From positions 728,001 to 792,000 of the forward strand of contig NC_011027.1 of the NCBI RefSeq assembly GCF_000020505.1: a stretch of DNA of 64,000 nucleotides. Reading direction: 5' to 3'. Below, in pieces: positions 9,340 to 19,334 of this stretch. The notes under the pieces are model-generated. The model searched no databases. It had not been told where the DNA came from and saw only the letters and a program-made list of their open reading frames with translations. This DNA is from Chlorobaculum parvum NCIB 8327. GTDB taxonomy: Bacteria; Bacteroidota; Chlorobiia; Chlorobiales; Chlorobiaceae. The translations under genes were made by a program, and so were the position numbers. Position 1 is the stretch's first letter. The number at the start of each line of letters is the position of its first letter.

Positions 9340-10584
9340 ATGGTGATTGTGCTTATGACCTTTGCCCGTTTCTTCCGAAAAGCTGCGCCACTGTTCGTGC
9401 TGTTCATGCTGCTGGGGCAGGCGACGCTGTGGGCCGAGCCCTGGAAGTTCGGCGTGATGGGCGATACGCAGTGGACGACCGCCGACCCTGCCGGAGAAAA
9501 TCCCTCCACAGTTCCGGTTTCCATCATCGAGCAGATCAACCGGCAGTTCATGAAAGCTGGGGTGAAATTCGTCATTCAGGTCGGCGACCTGAGCGATGAT
9601 GGCCGCGAGGTATCCGAAGAGGTGCGGCTTGAGGCTGCCCGGCCGCTGATCGATGCCGGTATCGGCTTTTTTGCTTTCCGGGGAAACCACGAGGCTCGAA
9701 GCGCTGACAACGGTTACGGTGCTCCCGGTTTCAGGAAGCGTTATCCCCAGACCCGCGATGGCGCGTTCGAGACGCGAAGCGGGCGGCGCTATGTGATCGG
9801 CTCGAACTTCAGCAGTCCGGTGCAGGTGAGCCGTGAACTTGACGGGTTGAGCTACTCGTTCGACTGCGGCGAAGGCAAGGAACGGACGCGTTTTGTCATC
9901 ATCGACAACTGGCCTGTTCCCGGCAGGGTCGTGCCCAATACGACCCATTACCCATCCGGTTACACCATCGCCGATCAGCAGCCGTGGATCAGTGCTCGGC
10001 TTGATCGGAGCAAGCGCGGCGCGCCGCACGCGTTTGTCTTTTCCCATCAGCCGCTCATCGGCCAGAACCATCAGGATACGCTTTTCAGCGGGCGTGCCGA
10101 CGAGCATCCCGACTGGCAGAACGCTTTCTTTTCAAGCCTGCACAGTAATGGTATCCGCCTTTTCATCTGTGGTCACGACCATCTCCACCAGCGCGCGATC
10201 ATCCACAGTCCCGACGGCAAATCTCAGGTCGAGCAACTCATCGCAGCTTCGGTTAGCAGCAAGTTCTACACGCCCAAACCGGCAACCCATCCCGGATGGC
10301 GTGGTCAGAAAAATCGCGAGATTTCCATTTCGCAGGAGCTTTCTGCGGTCGGTTACTATATTGTCACCATTGACGGTCCAAAGGTCACGGTCGACTACTA
10401 CGCCGATGATCACGGTGGCTGGCAGTCTGATGCCGCCTATCCGCAAGGCGTTGGACGCCCGGATACCGGCAGAACACCGACGTTCCATTTTGTTCTGAAA
10501 GAGCGCTGGAGTTATACGCTCGATGATGGAGAGTTTTTTCCCCGAGTCAGCCCAAAAGCGCTGACTGAGCAGTTCCGAAACTGA
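9340..10584 (+). CDS. Secreted calcineurin-like metallophosphoesterase
   Basis: This 414-residue protein has a hydrophobic leader ending near TLWAEPWK, so export to the periplasm is expected. The dinuclear-metal motifs of calcineurin-like phosphoesterases appear in order: GVMGDTQW, IQVGDLSDDG, FRGNHEA, VFSHQPLIG and ICGHDHLHQR. The C-terminal 100 residues form a beta-rich tail. The substrate is unknown; relatives include purple-acid-phosphatase-like and phosphodiesterase enzymes. The initiation codon at 9340 is ATG, and a second ATG at 9355 is possible. Confidence 0.85.
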   Translation: MVIVLMTFARFFRKAAPLFVLFMLLGQATLWAEPWKFGVMGDTQWTTADPAGENPSTVPVSIIEQINRQFMKAGVKFVIQVGDLSDDGREVSEEVRLEAARPLIDAGIGFFAFRGNHEARSADNGYGAPGFRKRYPQTRDGAFETRSGRRYVIGSNFSSPVQVSRELDGLSYSFDCGEGKERTRFVIIDNWPVPGRVVPNTTHYPSGYTIADQQPWISARLDRSKRGAPHAFVFSHQPLIGQNHQDTLFSGRADEHPDWQNAFFSSLHSNGIRLFICGHDHLHQRAIIHSPDGKSQVEQLIAASVSSKFYTPKPATHPGWRGQKNREISISQELSAVGYYIVTIDGPKVTVDYYADDHGGWQSDAAYPQGVGRPDTGRTPTFHFVLKERWSYTLDDGEFFPRVSPKALTEQFRN

Positions 10585-10634
10585 TAGCCACAACCGCGAT
10601 GCGCGGTGCAAAGATCAGGTGGAGATGAGCAATC

Positions 10635-11147
10635 ATGTTGCTGCATAAAGCCAAAGTCCTGGTGCTCAATGCGAGCTACGAGCCTCTGAGCATCTGCGAT
10701 GCGAGGAATGCCGTGCTGCTGCTTTTTGGCGGCAAGGCCATGGTGGTGGCAAGCCATCCGGAGCATCGTATTCGCACGGTCAGCGAGAGCTTTCCGCTGC
10801 CGAGCATCGTGCGCCTGACAGTGTACGTTCGGGTGGAGTATCGCCACGCGGTGCTGAGCCGGAAAAACATCTTCAGGCGGGACGGCTACCGCTGTCAGTA
10901 CTGCGGCAGAAATGACCTTCAGTTGACGCTTGATCACGTCATTCCGAAGTCCAGAGGCGGGGAAGACCGGTGGGATAACCTGATTACAGCCTGCAAACCG
11001 TGCAATACGCTCAAGGGCAACCGGACGCCGACCGAGGCAGGTATGACCATGTTGCAGAAACCATTCCGACCGAGCCACATCGCCCTGATGCGGCAGCATT
11101 TCCTCTCGATTTCCGACGACTGGAAACCCTACCTTTTTATGAGCTGA
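10635..11147 (+). CDS. HNH endonuclease
   Basis: The 170-residue protein has a C-terminal HNH nuclease domain: CQYCG and CKPCN form a zinc-binding pair, and between them [11 protein letters not shown] and WDNLITAC supply the His and Asn. The N-terminal 75 residues, beginning [20 protein letters not shown], are the region usual in this widespread single-copy bacterial HNH family. That family is not tied to a restriction system or intron, and neither is seen here. The cellular role is unknown. It lies 50 bases after the phosphoesterase gene and may be cotranscribed. Confidence 0.9.
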   Translation: MLLHKAKVLVLNASYEPLSICDARNAVLLLFGGKAMVVASHPEHRIRTVSESFPLPSIVRLTVYVRVEYRHAVLSRKNIFRRDGYRCQYCGRNDLQLTLDHVIPKSRGGEDRWDNLITACKPCNTLKGNRTPTEAGMTMLQKPFRPSHIALMRQHFLSISDDWKPYLFMS

Positions 11148-11177
11148 CCGGCCGGTTCGTGTCTTCCGGCTGCGGGG

Positions 11178-12155
11178 TCATTTCATCCGGATTTCCGAAT
11201 AATCACCGATATTCAGCTCGTGTCCCATGGCCGTGACGATGGCGTGATTGCCGATGATCGAACGGTCGAGCATAATGTCGCTGACGTGCGATTTCTGTCC
11301 GATAATCGAGTTCATGATGATGGCATCCTTGACGACGACATGCTCGGCGATGGTGGTGTTCGGCCCGATGATGGCGTTGGAAACCGAGGCGCTCTCTGCG
11401 ATGAAAACCGGCGGGTTGATGATGCAGCCAGGTAGTGATTTTGTCTGGTTATTCTTCTTCAGCAAAACCTCGTTGGTTTCAAGGAGCGTTTCCGGTTTTC
11501 CGCAATCGTACCACCCCTGCACCGGAAAGGTCGAAAAAACCTCGCCAAGGTCGATCAGATGCTGCAAAGCATCGGTGAGCTGAAACTCGCTTTTGGTCGT
11601 GATGTTGTGTTCAATGATGTGCTCGATGCTGCTGAACAGTGCTCCGGCATTCTGAAGATAATAGAGTCCGACAAGGGCGAGATTGCTGACTGGCTGTTCC
11701 GGTTTTTCGACGAGTTTGGTGATCCGTTCGCCTTCGGTGATCGCTACGCCGAAACGTCTGGGGTCTTCAACCTCCTTGACACCCAGCGTTGATACGTCGC
11801 TTTTCAGTACCGGCGCAAGATCGACATCAAAAATGGTATCGCCGAGAATGATGAACAGCGGTTCGTCATCGACGCAATAGGGTTTGCAAAGGTGGACGGC
11901 ATGAGCCAGACCGAGCTGTTTCGACTGAACCACGAAGGTCATCTTGATCGAATAACGTGATTTGAGGTGCTGTTCGATCTTGTCGCCGAGATAACCGACG
12001 ATAATAATCGCTTCATCGATGCCTGACTCGATGAGCTTGTCCATGATATGATCGATGATCGGTTTGCCAGCCACATTGAGCAGTACTTTCGGCTGCGAAA
12101 AGGTATGAGGGCGCAACCGGCTACCGATGCCGGCAACGGGGATGATGGCTTTCAT
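11178..12155 (-). CDS. Sugar-1-phosphate nucleotidyltransferase (RmlA/GlmU-type)
   Basis: The 325-residue protein begins with the nucleotidyltransferase signature IIPVAGIGSRLRPHTFSQPK and goes on with GKPIIDHIMD, ILGDTIFDVD and the sugar-site motif KLVEKPEQP, then GWYDCGKPETLLE. The C-terminal 80 residues, with hexad-like repeats such as IGPNTTIAEHVVVKDA, form a left-handed beta helix. It should make NDP-glucose or a similar activated sugar for cell-surface glycans. The exact nucleotide and sugar cannot be read from sequence. The gene stands alone, facing away from the Nudix gene. Confidence 0.86.
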   Translation of the reverse strand: MKAIIPVAGIGSRLRPHTFSQPKVLLNVAGKPIIDHIMDKLIESGIDEAIIIVGYLGDKIEQHLKSRYSIKMTFVVQSKQLGLAHAVHLCKPYCVDDEPLFIILGDTIFDVDLAPVLKSDVSTLGVKEVEDPRRFGVAITEGERITKLVEKPEQPVSNLALVGLYYLQNAGALFSSIEHIIEHNITTKSEFQLTDALQHLIDLGEVFSTFPVQGWYDCGKPETLLETNEVLLKKNNQTKSLPGCIINPPVFIAESASVSNAIIGPNTTIAEHVVVKDAIIMNSIIGQKSHVSDIMLDRSIIGNHAIVTAMGHELNIGDYSEIRMK

Positions 12156-12486
12156 ATCAAGGAAAGGGAAGCGTTAAAGAATATATGCTTCTAACGTACT
12201 CTAATTTTTTGAAATTGTCGAATCTTAGACCGTTGGTAACCCTTGTTTCAAAGGCGCGAACAGGTGCGCTGAAAAGCCGCGCACATCATGTTTCTCCGGA
12301 GCTTTTTTAGTGTCTCAGGGCTCCTCATGATGGTTGTCTGACTCCGTTGTGATTTGCCGTGTGACAACATGGTGAATTGGTCATGGAAAAAAGCTGCAAT
12401 GGCTTATCTTTTGCACAGGTTGACCGGTCTGTGTTCGACTGGTTTTCCGGTTTTTCCGAAATCAACAGCTCTTTTTCTGCATCGCC
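12156..12486. other. Intergenic region with divergent promoters expected
   Basis: This is a 331-base spacer between the divergently transcribed nucleotidyltransferase and Nudix genes. It contains an AT-rich stretch around 12175-12225. I see no convincing gene, RNA or strong hairpin in it. Confidence 0.4.
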
Positions 12487-12894
12487 ATGGCCAACGGATC
12501 GGGAAAAATAACCGCAGTACAGTCGGGTGTGTTGCCTATTGCCGGCGATATGGTCGTGCTGATTACGACGCGTAGTTCCGGCCGCTGGATCATTCCCAAG
12601 GGCTATGTTGAAAAAGGGATGACGCCCCACGAGTCGGCAGCCAAGGAGGCCTGGGAAGAGGCGGGGATCGTCGGCAAGGTCGAGCCTGAGCCGATCGGGA
12701 CCTATTCCTACCGACGCCCGTCAGGCATGTTTGCGGTGAAGGTCTATCCACTCGAAGTTGAATCGTTACTCGAACGCTGGGAGGAGATGCATGTTCGCGA
12801 ACGCCGCGTAGTCACTCCTGCCGAAGCCATCGACATGGTTTGCAACAAGGAGCTCGCGCAGATCCTTTCTTCCTTTTTCCACCTTTCGCTTTAG
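12487..12894 (+). CDS. Nudix hydrolase, diphosphoinositol/Ap4A-type
   Basis: The 135-residue protein is a minimal Nudix domain that hydrolyses a nucleoside diphosphate linked to another group. The Nudix box spans about residues 38-60: PKGYVEKGMTPHESAAKEAW followed by EEAG. The PKG opening and the Met after the second glycine resemble the DIPP subfamily, which acts on diphosphoinositol or diadenosine polyphosphates. The arginine of REUxEE is Lys. The start is ATG at 12487. The substrate is not established. Confidence 0.85.
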   Translation: MANGSGKITAVQSGVLPIAGDMVVLITTRSSGRWIIPKGYVEKGMTPHESAAKEAWEEAGIVGKVEPEPIGTYSYRRPSGMFAVKVYPLEVESLLERWEEMHVRERRVVTPAEAIDMVCNKELAQILSSFFHLSL

Positions 12895-13005
12895 CCCCCG
12901 GCGCTCTACTGTCTTCTCTATTTGTTATGTTTCGTGACATTATGTAGTAATCAGGGGCTCTTATCAGCAAATTAATGCGCCCTAATGACGAGACAACAGT
13001 AACAG

Positions 13006-14157
13006 ATGCAGTTAAAAAAATTTCAGCCCTATATCATTGCGGTGCTTATCATAGCTGCCGGTCTTCTGATTGGCAGGCTGCTCAGTACCCATAAGGATAC
13101 CCAGGAAGAGGCGGTTGCGAAAAAGGAATCAAGGCCGGTCAAGGTGCGGGTGATCGAAAATGGAACCGTGTTCCGGAAGGTTGCCCTGAGCGGCAAGCTC
13201 GAAGCGGTTCGCAAGATCGAATTGTACGCAGAGGTTTCAGGGGTTTTTGTCGAGACCTCGCATCCGTTCAGGGCGGGCAACGCCTTTAAAAAGGGTCAGG
13301 TGCTCGTCAGGATCGATGACGAAGTCTATCGCAGCACGGTGCTGGCTGAACGCAGCGGTTTGCTCAACGCTCTGACGCTGCTGCTTCCCGACCTGACCAT
13401 CGATTTTCCCGACCATGTCGCGCCGTGGCAAGCCTATGTGCGCAACTTCCGCATCGACGCGCCGTTGAAGCCGCTGCCGAAACCCGCGACCGACCGGATT
13501 CGCAACTATCTCGCCGCCCGCAACATCTACACCCGCTACTACTCGGTGCGGAGCATGGAGGAGACGCTCGGCAAATACCGCATCACGGCGCCCTTTGACG
13601 GCGTGGTGACGGTCTCGGATCTCAATCCCGGAATGCTCGTGCGGACGGGGCAGAAGATCGGCGAATTCTCGGCGGGCGGTCGCTACGAACTCGAAGCCTC
13701 CATCGGCGTCAAGGACGCGCCGTTCGTCAAAAAAGGGGAGCAGATCGAGCTGCACTCCGACGACTTCACTGGCACGGTGCGGGGCGTGGTGTCGCGGGTC
13801 AACACGGCCATCGACGAGAGCACGCAGACGGTCAAGGTCTATATCGTCGCCGAGGATCCGCGGCTGAAGGACGGCATGTATCTTTCGGGCGACCTCGAAG
13901 TTCCGGTCGATCAGGCGGTCACGGTGTCGCGCAACCTGCTCGGCGCTGACAAAAAGCTGTACGCTCTGCGCGATTCGGTCATCGTCGGAGTTCCCGTCGA
14001 AACCGTGGCGCTCGACGGGCGCACGGCGGTGCTCCGGGGCTTGAAGGACGGCACGAAGATCATCGCCGAGCCGGTGGAGGGGATGTTCGCGGGCATGGTG
14101 GTCGATCCTTCGCAGGTCGTCGTGACGGGTGAGAACAATCAGGAATCGGGAAAGTAA
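13006..14157 (+). CDS. RND efflux periplasmic adaptor (membrane fusion protein)
   Basis: This 383-residue adaptor should bridge the RND pump and the outer-membrane channel of the two following genes. It has an N-terminal membrane anchor (about residues 8-26) and a lipoyl-like half motif, AEVSGVFVETSHPFRAGNAF. The second half, YRITAPFDGVVTVSDLNPGM, leads to the beta-barrel and membrane-proximal domains. The segment between the two lipoyl halves (about 110-185) is rich in Pro and aromatics and does not look like the usual long coiled-coil hairpin. The three genes adaptor-pump-channel form one operon. Confidence 0.9.
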   Translation: MQLKKFQPYIIAVLIIAAGLLIGRLLSTHKDTQEEAVAKKESRPVKVRVIENGTVFRKVALSGKLEAVRKIELYAEVSGVFVETSHPFRAGNAFKKGQVLVRIDDEVYRSTVLAERSGLLNALTLLLPDLTIDFPDHVAPWQAYVRNFRIDAPLKPLPKPATDRIRNYLAARNIYTRYYSVRSMEETLGKYRITAPFDGVVTVSDLNPGMLVRTGQKIGEFSAGGRYELEASIGVKDAPFVKKGEQIELHSDDFTGTVRGVVSRVNTAIDESTQTVKVYIVAEDPRLKDGMYLSGDLEVPVDQAVTVSRNLLGADKKLYALRDSVIVGVPVETVALDGRTAVLRGLKDGTKIIAEPVEGMFAGMVVDPSQVVVTGENNQESGK

Positions 14158-14167
14158 GGGCGCTGCT

Positions 14168-17100
14168 GTGAAAGGAATTATCAGATATTTCGTCAGGTAT
14201 CCGGTTCTGGGCAACGCGATTTTCCTCGCGATTTTTCTGTTCGGCTTTCTGGCCTTCAAGGGGATGAAGACCACCTTTTTCCCCGATGTACCCTCCGACA
14301 CTATTTTTATCGCCGCCGCCTATCCCGGCGCATCGCCCGAAGAGATCGAGGAGGGGGTGACGCTCAAGATCGAGGACGAGCTGAAGGGGGTGACGGGCAT
14401 CGACCGTGTTACCTCGACCTCCAGCGAAAATTCGGCACTCATCACCGTCGAACTGCTGCCGGGCTACGACGCCAACGAGCTTTTGCAGGAGGTGACCAAC
14501 GCGGTCGATCAGATCAGCTCGTTTCCCGCCGGGCTTGAAAAGCTGAGGATTTACAAGCAGGAGATGACCGACTTCGTGGTGGCCTATTCCATTTACGGCG
14601 ATGTCGATCTCGGCGTGCTGAAGACCTACGCGCGGCGAATCGAGCGCGATCTGCGCAACCAGCTCGGCATCTCCAAAATCACCCTGAGCGGTTTTCCCGA
14701 AGAAGAGATCGAGGTGAGTCTGCGCGAGGACGCCATGCGCTCCTATGGCTTGACCTTTTCCGAGGTGGCTGCGGCGGTCAGCAAGGCGAACCTGAAGGTG
14801 ACCGGCGGCACCATTAGGGGTGCGGACGAGGAGTTTCTGATCCGCGCCGACAACAAGGGCTACTACGCCGCCGACCTCGAAAATCTTGTCGTGCGCACCA
14901 ACCAGAGCGGCGGAATCGTACGGCTGCGCGACGTGGCCGAAGTGAAGGATCGCTGGTCGGAGGATCCCAACCGCACCTACTTCAACGGCAAGCCCTCGGT
15001 GATTCTCGATATTTCCAAAACCGCCGACCAGGACATGTTCACTATCGCCCAAGCGGTCGCCGGGTACATGCAGTCGTTCGACGAGAAGCATGACGATATT
15101 TCGATCAGTCTGCTGCGCGACGGCTCGGCCATCGTGCGTGAACGCGCGGAAATTCTGACCGGCAACGGCGTGATCGGCATCGTGCTCGTGGTGCTCTTCC
15201 TCTCCTTTTCGCTCAATCCGCGCATGGCCTTCTGGGTTGCGCTTTCGATTCCGCTCTCGTTCGCGGGCATGTTCCTGCTCGGTCTCTGGTACGGCCTGAC
15301 GATCAACGTCGTCTCGCTGCTCGCCATGATTCTCGTGGTCGGTATTCTCGTCGATGACGGTATCGTGGTCGCCGAGAGCATCTACCAAGAGCACGAGAAA
15401 GGGGCGAAACCAATAGACGCCGCCATCACGGGCACGATGGCCGTTCTGCCGTCGGTCTTCGCGGCGGTGCTGACCACTATCGTCTTTTTCATGATCTTCC
15501 TGTCGCTCGACGGCGCGTTCGGGCAGCGCTTCAAGGACATCGGTTTCGTGGTGATCGCGACGTTGCTGATTTCGCTCATCGAGAGCATTTTCATCCTTCC
15601 CGGCCACATCGCCCATTCGCGCGCCATCCGCGAGGAGCCGGGCAAAAAGACCTGGCTGCTGAAAAAATCCGAAGCGTTCATCCACTTCCAGCGCGACCGG
15701 CTCTACGCTCCGGTGCTCCGTTTCTGCATCGACAACCCCGTGATTACGGTGGTGGTGCCCATCGCCCTGATGTTCGTCACCATCGGCGCGTTGCAGGGAG
15801 GCATCGTCAAGACCACCTTCTTCCCGATCATCGAGCGTGACAACGTGCAGGTGACGCTCGAAATGCCTGCGGGTACGCGCGAGACCGTGACCGAGGGGAT
15901 TCTGGCCGGGATGGAGGCGAAAGTGTGGCAGGTGAACGAACAGTACCGCAAGCAGCACGGCGGCGAGGGCGAGCTGATCGAGGCGATCGGGCGGAGCGTC
16001 GGGCCGACCGCCTACGAAGGCGGGCTGCGCGTTTCGCTTGTCGAGAGCCAGCGGCGCGAATGGTCGAGTATGAAGGTGGCCAACGTCATCCGCGAGAAGA
16101 TCGGCGAGGTTCCCGCCGCCGAAAAGTTGCAGGTCGGCGGCCTGGGATTGTGGGGAATGCCGGTCTCCATCGCGCTGAAAAGCGACAATCTGGAGCAGCT
16201 CCGGGGGGCGAAGGCCGCGCTCGAAGAGGAGCTGAAAAAGATGCCAGAACTGAAGGACGTGAGCGATAATGATCCGCCCGGCCTGCGAGAGGTGCGCATC
16301 CGGCTCAACCGGAAAGCGCAGGCCCTCGGCCTCACCGTCTCGGACGTCATGAACCAGGTGCGCAGCGGCTTTTTCGGCTACGAAGCGCAACGGATTCTGC
16401 GGGGCATCGACGAGGTGAAAATCTGGGTTCGCTACGACGAGGCCGACCGCTCGTCCATTCGCAATATGGAACAGATGCGCATCCGGCTCGCCGACGGACG
16501 GACCATTCCGCTCACGGAGCTGGCCGACATTTCGATCCGGCGCGGCGTTTCGTCGGTCAACCACATCGACGGGCAGCGCGTGGTGAAGGTGGAGGCGGAC
16601 ATCGCCAACTCGAAGGAGTCGGTGCCCGATCTGCTAAAAGGGATCGAAGCGGGTGTTCTGTCCAGTCTCACGGGGCAATATCCCGACGTCAGCTATGACT
16701 TCGAGGGCCAGAGCCGGGAGAGCGGCAAGACCACCGGCTCGATGAAAAAGATTTTTCCGATGCTGCTCGGCCTGATGTTCCTCGTGGTCGTATTCTCCTT
16801 CCGCTCGTTCCTGCAAGCAGCGATGGTGTTCATCATGATTCCGTTCAGCCTTGTCGGCGTGGTCTGGGGCCACTTCATCCAGGGCTACATCATGAGCATT
16901 CTTTCGCTCTTCGGCATCGTGGCGCTGATCGGCATCGTCATCAACGACTCGCTCGTGTTCGTCAACACCTTCAACAGCAAACTTAAGGAGGGCACGCCCT
17001 TCTCCGAAGCGGTCTTCGATGTCGGCATCAACCGTTTCCGCCCCATCGTGCTGACCTCGCTCACCACCATCGCCGGGCTTGGGCCGCTGATGTTCGAGCA

Positions 17101-17305
17101 GAGCCGCCAGGCGCAGTTCCTGACGCCGATGGCCATTTCGGTCGCCTATGGATTGCTGTTCGGAACCCTGCTCACGCTGGTAATGCTGCCCGCAATGCTG
17201 GTGCTTCTGAACCGCTCGAAGGTGTTCCTGCAAGGTTTGTTCACCGGCACGAAACCGTCACCCGAATCGGTGGAACCGGCGATACGCGAGGAGCGTCCGT
17301 TTTGA
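14168..17305 (+). CDS. RND family efflux pump
   Basis: The inner-membrane resistance-nodulation-division transporter is about 1045 residues long from the GTG at 14168, which has AAGGG a suitable distance upstream. An in-frame ATG at 14129 would instead overlap the adaptor gene. There is one N-terminal membrane helix, a large periplasmic domain, then helices including VVGILVDDGIVVAESIYQEH, whose Asp pair is the proton relay. A second periplasmic domain and five more helices follow, with GIVINDSLVFVNTFNSKL near the end. The overall pattern is closest to AcrB/MexB-like hydrophobe pumps. The substrate is unknown. Confidence 0.93.
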   Translation: MKGIIRYFVRYPVLGNAIFLAIFLFGFLAFKGMKTTFFPDVPSDTIFIAAAYPGASPEEIEEGVTLKIEDELKGVTGIDRVTSTSSENSALITVELLPGYDANELLQEVTNAVDQISSFPAGLEKLRIYKQEMTDFVVAYSIYGDVDLGVLKTYARRIERDLRNQLGISKITLSGFPEEEIEVSLREDAMRSYGLTFSEVAAAVSKANLKVTGGTIRGADEEFLIRADNKGYYAADLENLVVRTNQSGGIVRLRDVAEVKDRWSEDPNRTYFNGKPSVILDISKTADQDMFTIAQAVAGYMQSFDEKHDDISISLLRDGSAIVRERAEILTGNGVIGIVLVVLFLSFSLNPRMAFWVALSIPLSFAGMFLLGLWYGLTINVVSLLAMILVVGILVDDGIVVAESIYQEHEKGAKPIDAAITGTMAVLPSVFAAVLTTIVFFMIFLSLDGAFGQRFKDIGFVVIATLLISLIESIFILPGHIAHSRAIREEPGKKTWLLKKSEAFIHFQRDRLYAPVLRFCIDNPVITVVVPIALMFVTIGALQGGIVKTTFFPIIERDNVQVTLEMPAGTRETVTEGILAGMEAKVWQVNEQYRKQHGGEGELIEAIGRSVGPTAYEGGLRVSLVESQRREWSSMKVANVIREKIGEVPAAEKLQVGGLGLWGMPVSIALKSDNLEQLRGAKAALEEELKKMPELKDVSDNDPPGLREVRIRLNRKAQALGLTVSDVMNQVRSGFFGYEAQRILRGIDEVKIWVRYDEADRSSIRNMEQMRIRLADGRTIPLTELADISIRRGVSSVNHIDGQRVVKVEADIANSKESVPDLLKGIEAGVLSSLTGQYPDVSYDFEGQSRESGKTTGSMKKIFPMLLGLMFLVVVFSFRSFLQAAMVFIMIPFSLVGVVWGHFIQGYIMSILSLFGIVALIGIVINDSLVFVNTFNSKLKEGTPFSEAVFDVGINRFRPIVLTSLTTIAGLGPLMFEQSRQAQFLTPMAISVAYGLLFGTLLTLVMLPAMLVLLNRSKVFLQGLFTGTKPSPESVEPAIREERPF

Positions 17306-17314
17306 TGATGATGA

Positions 17315-18685
17315 ATGCAAATTTTTGAGACGATGACAATGAAGACGAATGAAACTCACGTGCGAAAAATGTGGAATCCAGTCGCTGTCGTTCTGCTTTC
17401 CCTGCTTGTGCTGACGGGTGTTTGTGGCGTTCCGGTCGAGTCGTGGGGTCGGGAAAAGCTGAGCCTCGACAAGGCGGTTTCCGAAGCGCTGGAGCGTAAT
17501 CCGGACATCCTGATCGCGCGGGGCGAGGCTCGGCAGAGCAGCAACAACGTCAACATCGGCAACGCCGGACTGCTGCCTCGCGTTGATCTTGTCGGTTCGG
17601 TGAACTATCAGGACAGGGATGAAGCCGCGCAGAACGGCCTGACGGAGTACACGTCGAGCGCTGCTTCTCTTCAGGCAAGCTACACGCTGTTCGATGGTTT
17701 CGGCAACATTTATACCTTCAAAAAGCTCAAGAGCGAGGGGCGGAAAGGGCGGCTTCAGGCGCGGAACACGATCGAGAACATCATCCTCTCGGTCAGTGAG
17801 GCTTACTACAATCTGGCCGACGCCATCGAGCAGGTGGCGGTTGCCGAAGAGTCGCTCGCTATCTCGGATGATCGGCTCAAGCGGGCGCGGCTGCGTTCCG
17901 AATACGGCCAGGCCAACGCACTCGAAGTACTCTCCGCCTCGGTCGATGCCAACGCCGACAGCGTATCGTGGAAGCAGGCGGTGCTGGGCCGCGAAAACGC
18001 CCGGCGCTCGCTGAACTTATTGCTCGACCGCCCGGTCAAGAGCGAATATGATGTCGAGACGGAGGTGTTGTTTGACAAAAGCCTGAATGAAGATGAGATT
18101 CTCGAAGCGGCGAAAAAGTCCTACTCCTCCTACCTCATCACGCTCGAAGCGGTCAAACAGGCCGAATATGGCGTCGCTATCGCGAGGTCAGACTTTTTCC
18201 CGCAGCTTGGAGTCGAGGCGTCGTATGGTTACAGCAAGACGCTCGAAGGGTTCAACGCAGGAATGAACGATCCGTCAGGAAGTTTAGCGGCAGCCCTCAC
18301 GCTCAGTTACAATATTTTCAACGGGTTTCAGTCGAGCATCAAAAGCCAGAATGCGCGCATCGAACTGAGGAACAAAAAGCTGCTCGAACAGAAAACGGTG
18401 GCGGAGCTTGAAAAGCAGGTCGCCGACACCTGGCAGTCGTACCGCAACAGTCTCGATATTCTCGAATTTCAGAAGAAGAACCTCGAAAGCGCGGAGCTGA
18501 ACTTCCGGCGCTCGAAAGAGCTTTTCGTGCTCGGTCAGCTTACCACCACCACCTTCAGGGAGGCCCAGCGTAACCTGATCGACGCCCGAAAAAGCATCGC
18601 TTCTGCGGCCTACGACGCAAAGATTCTCGAACAGCGCCTCCAGCGTTTCGCCGGCCGCCTGGTGGGCGAGGAGAACGATCAATGA
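17315..18685 (+). CDS. TolC-family outer-membrane efflux channel
   Basis: The 456-residue protein is an outer-membrane factor. After a Lys/Arg-containing start, a signal peptide (VAVVLLSLLVLTGVCGVPV) ends near residue 43. The mature part shows the duplicated TolC repeat: LSLDKAVSEALERNPDILIA near the start, SEAYYNLADAIEQVAVAEES, and in the second half QVADTWQSYRNSLDILEFQK and LGQLTTTTFREAQRNLIDAR. It is the last gene of the efflux operon, nine bases after the pump. The first ATG may not be the true start; 17333 is an alternative. Confidence 0.91.
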   Translation: MQIFETMTMKTNETHVRKMWNPVAVVLLSLLVLTGVCGVPVESWGREKLSLDKAVSEALERNPDILIARGEARQSSNNVNIGNAGLLPRVDLVGSVNYQDRDEAAQNGLTEYTSSAASLQASYTLFDGFGNIYTFKKLKSEGRKGRLQARNTIENIILSVSEAYYNLADAIEQVAVAEESLAISDDRLKRARLRSEYGQANALEVLSASVDANADSVSWKQAVLGRENARRSLNLLLDRPVKSEYDVETEVLFDKSLNEDEILEAAKKSYSSYLITLEAVKQAEYGVAIARSDFFPQLGVEASYGYSKTLEGFNAGMNDPSGSLAAALTLSYNIFNGFQSSIKSQNARIELRNKKLLEQKTVAELEKQVADTWQSYRNSLDILEFQKKNLESAELNFRRSKELFVLGQLTTTTFREAQRNLIDARKSIASAAYDAKILEQRLQRFAGRLVGEENDQ

Positions 18686-18862
18686 AAGAAAGAAAAAGAT
18701 TGGAGTTAGAGCTCTCGCTTGGAGAGTTGTAAGGCGGCGGGAGAGAGGATTGGTAAGTTGCTAACAAGCCCATTTGTCGTAAGCGAGAAAAAATAGATTT
18801 GTCTGATTGAAAAGGTTTGTATCCGAAGGAATTAGTCGTATATTACCAGCCTTCCGTTCAGA

Positions 18863-18935
18863 CGGGGCATGGCGCAGCTGGTAGCGTGCCTGCTTTGGGA
18901 GCAGGAGGTCCCGAGTTCGAGTCTCGGTGCCCCGA
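18863..18935 (+). tRNA. tRNA-Pro (TGG)
   Basis: Acceptor CGGGGCA pairs with TGCCCCG, and the anticodon loop TTTGGGA gives TGG. The 3' CCA is encoded at 18936-18938. First of four tRNAs in a cluster. Confidence 0.96.
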
Positions 18936-18969
18936 CCAGGGAGAGCAATGACTGATTGAAAAGCGCTAT

Positions 18970-19043
<74 letters not shown>

Positions 19044-19071
19044 CGAGGAAGATGTTTTTTGAGATGTACAT

Positions 19072-19146
19072 GGTGATTGTAGCTCAGCTGGTTAGAGCGC
19101 CAGGTTGTGGCCCTGGAGGTCGGGGGTTCGAGTCCCCTCATTCACC
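19072..19146 (+). tRNA. tRNA-His (GTG)
   Basis: The anticodon loop TTGTGGC gives GTG. The extra G at -1 expected for tRNA-His is present at 19072, opposite C at 19146. The acceptor stem has one apparent T-T mismatch (19077 with 19141). Confidence 0.94.
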
Positions 19147-19196
19147 CCGAGTCTGACGAAGTGTTTCTCCGGATTGCCGGAACGCCAGATTTTTCT

Positions 19197-19268
19197 GGCC
19201 CCATCGACTAGTGGTTAGGTCACCACCCTTTCAAGGTGGCAGCACGGGTTCGAATCCCGTTGGGGTCA
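19197..19268 (+). tRNA. tRNA-Glu (TTC)
   Basis: Acceptor GGCCCCA pairs with TGGGGTC. The anticodon stem-loop CCACC-CTTTCAA-GGTGG gives TTC. Last tRNA of the cluster. Confidence 0.95.
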
Positions 19269-19334
19269 CATAATATTGTTCCTGAACATTCAGCCAAACC
19301 GTTCGAGGGGCGATCAGCAAATACCGTAGTTTCC

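Noticed and set aside
10635-11147. HNH gene as part of an intron or restriction system
   Set aside because: No methylase, intron or homing-site structure is adjacent. The protein matches the widespread stand-alone HNH type.
14060-16564. 834-codon minus-strand open frame across the RND pump
   Set aside because: It lies opposite a canonical RND transporter, and the translation is His/Arg/Asp-rich low-complexity text typical of antisense frames.
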